A stretch of DNA of 64,000 bases from Paraburkholderia fungorum (lineage in GTDB: Bacteria; Pseudomonadota; Gammaproteobacteria; Burkholderiales; Burkholderiaceae), in NCBI RefSeq assembly GCF_902833645.1, contig NZ_CADFGE010000012.1, positions 186,001 through 250,000 of the forward strand, written 5' to 3'. Made by a program: the position numbers and the translations under genes. Shown here one piece after another: positions 51,712 through 59,057 of the stretch (its first letter is position 1; every line of letters begins with the position of its first letter). The notes beneath the pieces were generated by a model that did no database searches, had not been told where the DNA came from, and was given only the letters and a program-made list of their open reading frames with translations.

Positions 51712-53955
51712 ATGACTACCGAAATCGTTACGAGCACGCCGGCCCCCATCCCTTCCTTCGACGAAGCGATGGCGTTCGTGCGCGAACATGCGGGCGATGT
51801 GCGGCTCTCGTCGGGCGAATTGCTGGCGGATCATGCGGCGGGTACGGCGTCGATCATGCGCACGCTCAACGTCGATCCGCCGGCGGTGCTGGCGGCGGCG
51901 CTGTTTGCACTGACGCCGCATCTGCAAGACCCTGAGCGCGTGATTGCCGACAACTTCGGCGAAGAAGTGGCGCAACTGGTCGGCGATGTACGCAAGCTGC
52001 TGCGCCTCGGTACGGTGAGCTTGCGCGCCGCGCAGAACGCGATGCCTGAGGCCGGGCGCGATGCGCAGGCCGCGCGCCGTGCCCAGGTCGAGGCGCTGCG
52101 CAAGATGCTGCTCGCGTTCGCGCAGGACATTCGTGTTGTCCTGATACGGCTCGCGTCGCGCCTGCAATCGCTGCGCTATTACGCGGCGGCGAAGATCACA
52201 CCGTCGCCCGACGTTGCGCGTGAGACGCTCGATATTTATGCGCCGCTTGCCAACCGTCTGGGCATCTGGCAACTGAAATGGGAGCTCGAGGATCTCGCGT
52301 TCCGTTTCGAAGAGCCGGTCACGTACAAGCGCATCGCCAAGCTGCTCGACGAGAAACGCGTCGAGCGCGAAAGCTATGTCGCACAGGCGATCGAGCGGTT
52401 GCAGCAGGAGTTGGCCGCGGCGAATGTGCAGGCCGAAGTGAGCGGCCGGCCCAAGCATATCTATAGCATCTGGCGCAAGATGCGCGGCAAGGAACTGGAC
52501 TTCGCCGAACTGTACGACGTGCGCGCGTTTCGCGTGATCGTGCCGGACATCAAGGATTGCTACACGGTGCTCGGCATCGTGCATAACCTGTGGCAGCCGG
52601 TGCCCAGAGAGTTCGACGACTACATCTCGCGGCCGAAGCCGAACGGCTATAAATCGCTGCATACGGTTGTGATCGGCGACGACGGCCGTGCGTTCGAAGT
52701 GCAGATCCGTACGCAGGAAATGCATCAGTTCGCCGAGTACGGCGTGGCGGCGCACTGGCGCTACAAGGAAGCGGGCACGCGGGGTTACGGCGGCCAGTTC
52801 AGCGCCAACGAGAAGTACGACGAGAAGATTGCGTGGTTGCGTCAACTGCTCGCGTGGAAAGACGAAGTGTCAGAAGGCGAGCACGGCGAGAAGCGCGCGG
52901 CGCAGCCGTGGGAGCAACTGCGCCAGGCCACGCTCGACGACGACCACATCTACGTGCTTACGCCGCAAGCGCGGGTGATTCCGTTGCCGCATGGCGCGAC
53001 GCCGGTGGACTTCGCGTATCACCTGCATAGCGAGCTGGGGCATCGCTGCCGTGGCGCGCGCGTTGACGGCGCGATGGTGCCGCTCAATACGCCGTTGCAG
53101 AACGGTCAAACGGTCGAGATCGTCGCGGTGAAGGAGGGCGGTCCGTCGCGCGACTGGCTCAACCCGCAACTCGGATATCTGCAGAGCCATCGGGCGCGGC
53201 AGAAAGTGCGCGCCTGGTTCAACGCGGTCGAAGTGCAGGAGCACATCGCGAGCGGCCGTGCGATGGTCGAAAAGACCCTGCAGCGCGAGGGCAAGACGTC
53301 CGTCAATCTCGATCAGCTCGCCGCCAAACTCGGTTTCAAGACTACCGACGATCTGTTCTCGGTGGTCGGCAAGGAAGAGTTCAGCTTGCGGCTCGTCGAG
53401 CAGGCGTTGCACGATGCGCCGCCGCCCGAGCCTGTCGTCGAGGCGCCGGAACAGTTCGAGAAGCGCAGTAGCGGCGCGAGTGTCGCCCGTGGCGCTTCGA
53501 CTGGCGTGCTGGTGGTCGGCGTCGACGCGCTGCTTACGCAACTCGCGCGCTGTTGCCGTCCCGCTCCGCCTGACGAGATCAGTGGCTTCGTCACGCGCGG
53601 CAAGGGCATGTCGATTCACCGCAGCGATTGCCCGAGCTTCCTGCGCATGGCCGAACGCGCGCCGGAGCGTGTGCTGCAAACTGCATGGTCGGCCGATGTG
53701 ATGAGCGGGCGCGGGCAATCGGTCTATCCAGTCGACCTCAGCATCGAGGCAACGGATCGGCAAGGCCTGCTGCGCGATATCTCCGAAGTTTTCGCGCGAG
53801 AGAAGATGAACGTGATCGGGGTGAAAACGCAATCGCGGCGTAACGCCGCGTTCATGCAATTTACCGTCGAGGTATCGAGCGCGGCGCAGATTCAGCGCGC
53901 GTGTACGTTGCTCGGTGAGGTGACGGGCGTGATGCGCGCTTCACGCAAGAACTGA
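51712..53955 (+). CDS. relA: GTP pyrophosphokinase (RelA, RSH family)
   Basis: A 747-residue RelA-type (p)ppGpp synthetase that makes the alarmone on ribosomes stalled with uncharged tRNA. Domains in order: an N-terminal hydrolase-like region lacking the HD metal-binding pair (LLADHAAGTASIMRTLN), the synthetase near residues 240-350 with REFDDYISRPKPNGYKSLHT, a TGS domain near 400-460, and a C-terminal ACT domain near 670-745. The EFDD sequence (EXDD class) is the monofunctional RelA signature, whereas bifunctional SpoT enzymes have RXKD. ATG 51712 (MTTEIVTSTPA) is chosen over an upstream GTG at 51697. No spoT gene is in the window. Confidence 0.93.
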   Translation: MTTEIVTSTPAPIPSFDEAMAFVREHAGDVRLSSGELLADHAAGTASIMRTLNVDPPAVLAAALFALTPHLQDPERVIADNFGEEVAQLVGDVRKLLRLGTVSLRAAQNAMPEAGRDAQAARRAQVEALRKMLLAFAQDIRVVLIRLASRLQSLRYYAAAKITPSPDVARETLDIYAPLANRLGIWQLKWELEDLAFRFEEPVTYKRIAKLLDEKRVERESYVAQAIERLQQELAAANVQAEVSGRPKHIYSIWRKMRGKELDFAELYDVRAFRVIVPDIKDCYTVLGIVHNLWQPVPREFDDYISRPKPNGYKSLHTVVIGDDGRAFEVQIRTQEMHQFAEYGVAAHWRYKEAGTRGYGGQFSANEKYDEKIAWLRQLLAWKDEVSEGEHGEKRAAQPWEQLRQATLDDDHIYVLTPQARVIPLPHGATPVDFAYHLHSELGHRCRGARVDGAMVPLNTPLQNGQTVEIVAVKEGGPSRDWLNPQLGYLQSHRARQKVRAWFNAVEVQEHIASGRAMVEKTLQREGKTSVNLDQLAAKLGFKTTDDLFSVVGKEEFSLRLVEQALHDAPPPEPVVEAPEQFEKRSSGASVARGASTGVLVVGVDALLTQLARCCRPAPPDEISGFVTRGKGMSIHRSDCPSFLRMAERAPERVLQTAWSADVMSGRGQSVYPVDLSIEATDRQGLLRDISEVFAREKMNVIGVKTQSRRNAAFMQFTVEVSSAAQIQRACTLLGEVTGVMRASRKN

Positions 53956-54044
53956 GGTTTGGGCGCGGCGGCGGGTTGCCCTCGGCATCGCTTCCGCGCG
54001 TCCGGGCGCGTGCGTAGAAATTTAAAGTCGATGCATAAAAGTAC

Positions 54045-54073
54045 TTGCCAAGCGGTGTGGCGCTCCATATAAT
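54045..54073 (+). promoter_or_regulatory. Sigma-70 promoter of tRNA-Val
   Basis: TTGCCA (54045-54050), a 17-bp spacer and a perfect TATAAT (54068-54073), 11 bp before the mature tRNA 5' end. It is a strong, consensus-like promoter. Confidence 0.85.
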
Positions 54074-54084
54074 CTCGTTTCTTC

Positions 54085-54161
54085 AGGCTCGTAGCTCAGC
54101 TGGTTAGAGCACCACCTTGACATGGTGGGGGTCGTTGGTTCGAGTCCAATCGAGCCTACCA
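54085..54161 (+). tRNA. tRNA-Val (anticodon GAC)
   Basis: A 77-nt cloverleaf: acceptor AGGCTCG/CGAGCCT, D stem GCTC/GAGC, anticodon stem CCACC/GGTGG with loop TTGACAT (anticodon GAC), T arm GTTGG-TTCGAGT-CCAAT, and an encoded 3' CCA. It has its own promoter upstream and lies ahead of the thrS operon. Confidence 0.97.
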
Positions 54162-54323
54162 ACGAAAGAGAAATTCCGGCTTTGCCGGGGTTTCGCAAAC
54201 TGCAGTAAGCGCTTCGGCGCAAAAGGCAAATACGGTTATGGCACCGCGAACGTTGACCGAAACTACTTCGGAGCGACGCTAGTCGAGGACCACTTTCGCC
54301 AATGTAGTTTGCAAAAAATGTGA

Positions 54324-54359
54324 ATGCGGCCCCTCGAAAGCGGGGCCGCATTTTTTTTT
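54324..54359 (+). terminator. Intrinsic terminator between tRNA-Val and thrS, possible thrS attenuator
   Basis: ATGCGGCCCC pairs with GGGGCCGCAT around a short loop, followed by a long T-run. It ends 54 bp before thrS. It may terminate the tRNA transcript or act as an attenuator in a thrS leader. AAACTAC (upstream, near 54260) and GTAGTTT (near 54304) can pair just ahead of it, giving an alternative fold. The terminator is clear; the regulatory reading is inference. Confidence 0.85.
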
Positions 54360-54412
54360 GGCTTGTTTGATGGTTGTATGTGCCGCCGCCGGTCGGCACC
54401 ACGGAGAACACA

Positions 54413-56320
54413 ATGGTTTCGATACGTCTGCCCGACGGTTCTGTTCGACAGTACGAGCATCCGGTGACCGTCGCCGAAGTGGCCGCCTCGATCGGCCCCG
54501 GCCTCGCGAAGGCCGCGCTCGGCGGCAAGATCGACGGTGAACTCGTCGACACGTCCACGCTGATCGATCACGACGTGGCGCTTGCCATCGTCACCGAAAA
54601 AGACGCAGACGGCCTCGATATCATTCGCCACTCCACGGCGCACTTGCTCGCGTACGCGGTGAAGGATCTGTTCCCGGAAGCCCAGGTCACGATCGGCCCG
54701 GTTATCGACAACGGCTTCTACTACGACTTTTCCTACCACCGTCCCTTCACGCCCGAAGATCTCGAGAAGATCGAAAAGCGCATGCAGGAACTGGCGAAGA
54801 AAGACGAGCCGGTCTCGCGCCGCGTGGTGTCGCGCGACGAAGCGGTGGACTACTTCAAAAGCATCGGCGAGAAGTACAAGGCCGAAATCATCGAATCGAT
54901 TCCGGCTACCGACGAAATCAAGCTCTACTCGCACGGCAGCTTCACCGATCTGTGCCGCGGCCCGCACGTGCCGTCCACCGGCAAGCTGAAGGTTTTCAAG
55001 CTGATGAAGCTGGCCGGCGCCTACTGGCGCGGCGATTCGAAGAACGAGCAGTTGCAGCGCATTTACGGCACGGCCTGGACGAAGAAAGAAGACCAGGACG
55101 CGTATCTGCACATGCTCGAAGAGGCGGAAAAGCGCGATCACCGCAAGCTCGGCAAACAACTCGATCTGTTCCATATGCAGGACGAGTCGCCGGGCATGGT
55201 GTTCTGGCACCCGCGTGGCTGGACGCTGTGGCAGCAGGTCGAGCAGTACATGCGCCGCCGCGTGAACGACGCCGGCTACCTCGAAATCAAGACGCCGATG
55301 ATCATGGACCGCTCGCTGTGGGAAGCGTCGGGCCACTGGCAGAATTATCGTGAAAACATGTTCACGACCGAGTCGGAAAAGCGCGACTACGCGATCAAGC
55401 CGATGAACTGCCCGGGTCACGTGCAGGTGTTCAACCACGGTCTGCGCTCGTATCGCGATCTGCCGCTGCGCTACGCGGAATTCGGCTCGTGCCACCGCAA
55501 CGAATCGTCGGGCGCGCTGCACGGCCTGATGCGCGTGCGCGGTTTCGTGCAGGACGACGCCCACATTTTCTGTACTGAAGACCAGTTCATCAGCGAATCG
55601 ATCGCGTTCAATACGTTGGCGATGAGCGTCTACAAAGACTTCGGCTTCGAGAATGTCGAGATCAAGCTGTCGTTGCGTCCGGATGCGCGCGCCGGCACGG
55701 ACGAGACGTGGGATCGCGCGGAGCAGGGTCTGCGCGAGGCGCTGACGGCCTGCGGCGTAACCTGGGAAGAGTTGCCCGGTGAAGGTGCGTTCTACGGTCC
55801 GAAGGTCGAATACCACATCAAGGACGCGCTCGGCCGCTCGTGGCAGTGCGGCACCTTGCAGCTCGATATGGTGCTGCCGGAGCGTCTGGGCGCCGAATAC
55901 GTCGCCGAAGACAATAGCCGCCGCCGCCCGATCATGCTGCACCGGGCAATCGTCGGATCAATGGAGCGCTTCCTCGGGATTCTGATCGAGCACCATGCTG
56001 GTGCAATGCCGTCGTGGCTTGCGCCGATGCAGGTCGTAGTGATGAATATCGCGGAGAATCAGGCCGAATATGCGCAGTCTCTAGCCCAATCGTTGCAAAA
56101 ACAAGGGGTTAGAGTAGAGGCCGATTTGCGCAACGAGAAGATTAGCTATAAAATACGCGAGCACACGCTAGAAAAGGTGCCGTACCTACTCGTGGTCGGC
56201 GACAAAGAGCGTGAAGCCCAAACGGTAGCCGTGCGTGCCCGTGGTGGTGTCGATCTGGGTGTGATGCCTCTCGATGCCTTCATTGAGCGTCTGCGTCAGG
56301 ACGTGCAGTCGTTCAACTGA
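54413..56320 (+). CDS. thrS: Threonyl-tRNA synthetase
   Basis: A 635-residue class II synthetase. The N-terminal TGS domain occupies residues 1-61 (MVSIRLPDGSVRQYEH). The editing domain carries HSTAHLLAYAVKDLF near residue 70 (the HxxxH metal motif). The catalytic core with class II motifs 1-3 lies at about 245-530, and the anticodon-binding domain covers the last about 100 residues. It is the first gene of the conserved thrS-infC-rpmI-rplT-pheS-pheT-ihfA order. ATG 54413 is preferred to 54374, which lacks the TGS start. An intrinsic terminator just upstream could serve as an attenuator. Confidence 0.97.
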   Translation: MVSIRLPDGSVRQYEHPVTVAEVAASIGPGLAKAALGGKIDGELVDTSTLIDHDVALAIVTEKDADGLDIIRHSTAHLLAYAVKDLFPEAQVTIGPVIDNGFYYDFSYHRPFTPEDLEKIEKRMQELAKKDEPVSRRVVSRDEAVDYFKSIGEKYKAEIIESIPATDEIKLYSHGSFTDLCRGPHVPSTGKLKVFKLMKLAGAYWRGDSKNEQLQRIYGTAWTKKEDQDAYLHMLEEAEKRDHRKLGKQLDLFHMQDESPGMVFWHPRGWTLWQQVEQYMRRRVNDAGYLEIKTPMIMDRSLWEASGHWQNYRENMFTTESEKRDYAIKPMNCPGHVQVFNHGLRSYRDLPLRYAEFGSCHRNESSGALHGLMRVRGFVQDDAHIFCTEDQFISESIAFNTLAMSVYKDFGFENVEIKLSLRPDARAGTDETWDRAEQGLREALTACGVTWEELPGEGAFYGPKVEYHIKDALGRSWQCGTLQLDMVLPERLGAEYVAEDNSRRRPIMLHRAIVGSMERFLGILIEHHAGAMPSWLAPMQVVVMNIAENQAEYAQSLAQSLQKQGVRVEADLRNEKISYKIREHTLEKVPYLLVVGDKEREAQTVAVRARGGVDLGVMPLDAFIERLRQDVQSFN

Positions 56321-56369
56321 GCCACCTGGCAGCCCGGCTCGTTTTTTTAATTTTTAGAGGAAACGTAAC

Positions 56370-56894
56370 ATCGCTACTGATAAGTCTGCGCACCGCATCA
56401 ACGGTGAGATTACTGCACCTGAGGTGCGTCTGGTCGGAGTCGAGAACGAACCGCTCGGCATCGTGAAACTCGCTGATGCGTTCCGCATGTCGGAACAGCA
56501 AGATGTGGATCTGGTCGAAATCGCTCCGCAAGCGGTCCCGCCGGTCTGCCGTTTGATGGATTACGGCAAGTTCAAGTACTCGGAAGCGAAGAAGCAGCAC
56601 GAGGCCAAGCTCAAGCAGAAGGTGGTCCAGGTCAAGGAAGTCAAATTCCGCCCTGGTACCGATGACGGCGATTACAACGTCAAGCTGCGTAACCTCATCC
56701 GCTTCCTCGACGACGGCGACAAGACGAAAATCACGTTGCGTTTCCGTGGCCGCGAAATGGCTCACCAGGAAATCGGTATGCGCATGCTTGAGCGTCTGCG
56801 TGCTGACCTCGACGAAGTCGGTCAGGTCGAGCAGATGCCGAAAATGGAAGGGCGCCAGATGATCATGGTGCTCGCGCCGAAGAAAAAGAAGTAA
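56370..56894 (+). CDS. infC: Translation initiation factor IF-3, rare ATC start codon
   Basis: A 174-residue IF-3 that binds the 30S subunit and proofreads initiation. The sequence HRINGEITAPEVRLVGVENEPLG matches the family N-terminus, VKEVKFRPGTDDGDYNVKLR is in the linker and C-domain, and REMAHQEIGMRMLERL and MIMVLAPKKKK end the protein. No ATG, GTG or TTG lies in frame at the right distance. ATC at 56370-56372, with AGAGGAAA nine bases upstream, gives ATDKSAHRING and the expected length; a GTG at 56424 would truncate the N-domain. IF-3 genes are known to use rare start codons so that IF-3 represses its own translation. The gene follows thrS by 49 bp. Confidence 0.9.
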   Translation: MATDKSAHRINGEITAPEVRLVGVENEPLGIVKLADAFRMSEQQDVDLVEIAPQAVPPVCRLMDYGKFKYSEAKKQHEAKLKQKVVQVKEVKFRPGTDDGDYNVKLRNLIRFLDDGDKTKITLRFRGREMAHQEIGMRMLERLRADLDEVGQVEQMPKMEGRQMIMVLAPKKKK

Positions 56895-57157
56895 GCGATT
56901 GGAGCGGCGGCGCGCCGTGTGGCGCGCGCTTTGGTTGTCATTGTGAAAGATTGAACGGTGCTGTGCCGGGTGTCCGGTGCGGTATCGGCAGGTTTCGGAT
57001 CGGTGTCCATGCAAATGGGCACTGTGTCCTGAAAAGCGGCTGCCGGCGGCATTTTCACTTGCCGGCGGTCTGCATACCAAGTGGAATGGGTTTCGAAGGG
57101 CGGGTAATGGCCATCTGGCCGACCGCACACCCATATCCATCTAATAATGGAGTTGTC

Positions 57158-57355
57158 ATGCCGAAGATGAAGACCAAGAAGAGTGCTGCAAAGCGCTTCG
57201 TGGTGCGTCCGGGCGGTACCGTCAAGCGCGGTCAAGCCTTCAAGCGCCACATTCTTACCAAGAAGACCACCAAGAACAAACGCCATTTGCGCGGTTCGAC
57301 GGCAGTTCATGAAGCAGATATGAACTCCGTGCGCGCAATGCTGCCGTTCGCTTAA
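57158..57355 (+). CDS. rpmI: 50S ribosomal protein L35
   Basis: A 65-residue basic protein beginning MPKMKTKKSAAKRFVVRPGG, the L35 signature; the C-terminus HLRGSTAVHEADMNSVRAM also matches. It follows infC after an unusually long 263-bp gap that may hold a leader for the rpmI-rplT part of the operon, and it precedes rplT by 29 bp. The start has AATGGAGTT as a Shine-Dalgarno-like site. Confidence 0.97.
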   Translation: MPKMKTKKSAAKRFVVRPGGTVKRGQAFKRHILTKKTTKNKRHLRGSTAVHEADMNSVRAMLPFA

Positions 57356-57384
57356 CCCTTAACCGACACTCATAGGAGCAAGAC

Positions 57385-57744
57385 ATGCCTCGAGTAAAAC
57401 GTGGGGTTACCGCACGGGCCCGTCACAAGAAGATCATCAAGCTGGCCAAGGGTTACCGCGGCCGTCGCAATAACGTCTATCGCATCGCCAAGCAGGCGGT
57501 CATGCGCGCAGGCCAATACGCCTACCGCGATCGCCGCAACAAGAAGCGTGTGTTCCGCGCATTGTGGATCACGCGTATCAACGCGGCGGTGCGTCAGCAC
57601 GACATGACGTACAGCGTGTTCATCAACGGCCTGAAGAAGGCTTCGATCGAACTCGACCGCAAGGTGCTGGCCGACATGGCTGTGTTCGACAAGGCTGCTT
57701 TTGCTGCGATCGTTCAGCAGGTGAAAGCCGCCGTTGCAGCCTGA
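57385..57744 (+). CDS. rplT: 50S ribosomal protein L20
   Basis: A 119-residue basic protein with the L20 N-terminus [28 protein letters not shown] and the long helical rRNA-binding arm. L20 is an early 50S assembly protein and in many bacteria represses rpmI-rplT translation by binding its mRNA leader. It ends the ribosomal part of the operon; a strong terminator hairpin follows 67 bp after its stop, before pheS. Confidence 0.98.
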
Positions 57745-57810
57745 TTGCGCTTTGGGCAATTAAACTGCGTGGTTCGTTGCAGCGAACATCCGGTAGTTTC
57801 GGTGACGCTG

Positions 57811-57850
57811 CAACAAAAACGGGGCTCCTCACCGAGCCCCGTTTTTGTTG
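57811..57850 (+). terminator. Strong terminator hairpin between rplT and pheS
   Basis: A perfect 17-bp inverted repeat CAACAAAAACGGGGCTC (57811-57827) with GAGCCCCGTTTTTGTTG (57834-57850) around a 6-base loop. The GC stem is followed by five T, and the mirrored A-run lets it work in both directions. It lies where the E. coli pheM attenuator is found, 52 bp before pheS; I see no Phe-rich leader peptide. Confidence 0.9.
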
Positions 57851-57901
57851 GTAGAACCAGTTTTGCAACGATTGAACACTGACGTTGAAATGATGGGATC
57901 A

Positions 57902-58915
57902 ATGGATCTGGACCAGATTGTCGCCGACGCGCAAAAAGCCTTCGCAGAAGCCTCCGACGTCACCACCCTCGAGAACGAGAAAGCCCGCTTTCTCGGTAAA
58001 TCGGGTGCGCTGACCGAGCTGTTGAAGGGCCTTGGCAAACTTGACCCCGAAACGCGCAAGACCGAAGGCGCACGGATCAACCTCGTCAAGCAGCAGGTGG
58101 AAGCCGCGTTGACGGCCCGCCGTCAGGCGCTGGCCGACGCGTTGCTGAACCAGCGCCTCGCCGCCGAGGCCATCGACGTTACGCTGCCCGGCCGCGGCAC
58201 CGGTGCGGGCAGCCTGCACCCGGTGATGCGCACATGGGAGCGCGTCGAACAGATTTTCCGTACGATCGGATTCGACGTGGCCGACGGCCCCGAGATCGAA
58301 ACCGACTGGTACAACTTCACCTCGCTGAACAGCCCGGAAAACCATCCGGCGCGTTCGATGCAGGACACCTTCTACGTCGACGGCAAAGATGCCGACGGCC
58401 GTCAATTGCTGTTGCGCACGCATACCAGCCCGATGCAGGTGCGCTACGCGCGTACCAACACGCCGCCGATCAAGGTGATCGTGCCGGGCCGCACCTATCG
58501 TGTGGACAGTGACGCGACTCACTCGCCCATGTTCAATCAGGTCGAAGGCCTGTGGATCGACGAGAACATCAGCTTCGCGGACCTGAAGGGCGTCTATTCC
58601 GACTTCCTTAAGAAATTCTTCGAGCGCGACGATATTCAGGTGCGCTTCCGTCCGTCGTACTTTCCGTTTACCGAACCGTCGGCCGAAATCGACATGCTGT
58701 TCGAAACGGGCAAGAACGCCGGCAAGTGGCTCGAAATTTCGGGTTCCGGCCAGGTTCACCCCACGGTGATCCGCAACATGGGCCTCGACCCCGAACGCTA
58801 CATCGGTTTTGCTTTCGGCAGCGGCCTCGAGCGGCTCACCATGTTGCGTTACGGCGTGCAAGACCTGCGTCTGTTCTTCGAAAACGACCTGCGTTTCCTG
58901 CGTCAATTCGCGTGA
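57902..58915 (+). CDS. pheS: Phenylalanyl-tRNA synthetase alpha subunit
   Basis: A 337-residue catalytic subunit of the alpha2-beta2 synthetase. The N-terminal coiled coil spans about residues 1-85. The class II core follows, with LHPVMRTWERVEQIF (motif 1 region), HTSPMQVRYAR (motif 2) and GFAFGSGLERLTMLRYGVQDLR (motif 3) near the C-terminus. ATG 57902 (MDLDQIVADAQ) is the family start; an in-frame extension to 57845 would run through the terminator hairpin. pheT follows after 142 bp. Confidence 0.97.
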   Translation: MDLDQIVADAQKAFAEASDVTTLENEKARFLGKSGALTELLKGLGKLDPETRKTEGARINLVKQQVEAALTARRQALADALLNQRLAAEAIDVTLPGRGTGAGSLHPVMRTWERVEQIFRTIGFDVADGPEIETDWYNFTSLNSPENHPARSMQDTFYVDGKDADGRQLLLRTHTSPMQVRYARTNTPPIKVIVPGRTYRVDSDATHSPMFNQVEGLWIDENISFADLKGVYSDFLKKFFERDDIQVRFRPSYFPFTEPSAEIDMLFETGKNAGKWLEISGSGQVHPTVIRNMGLDPERYIGFAFGSGLERLTMLRYGVQDLRLFFENDLRFLRQFA

Positions 58916-59057
58916 ACCGGCGCGTACGAACGCGACTAGCATAGAGCGCGGCATCGCACGCAGTGCGTGCCGCCAGCAGCGTCCCCGGCAGTGCCCAGCG
59001 AATCAATGGGCCGCTTGCCGGACATGGACCTAACCTGATCAGAACGTACACAGAACC

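Noticed and set aside
56424..56426. GTG 56424 as the infC start.
   Set aside because: It would remove the conserved RINGEI N-terminus and has no Shine-Dalgarno sequence; the ATC start restores the normal IF-3 length.
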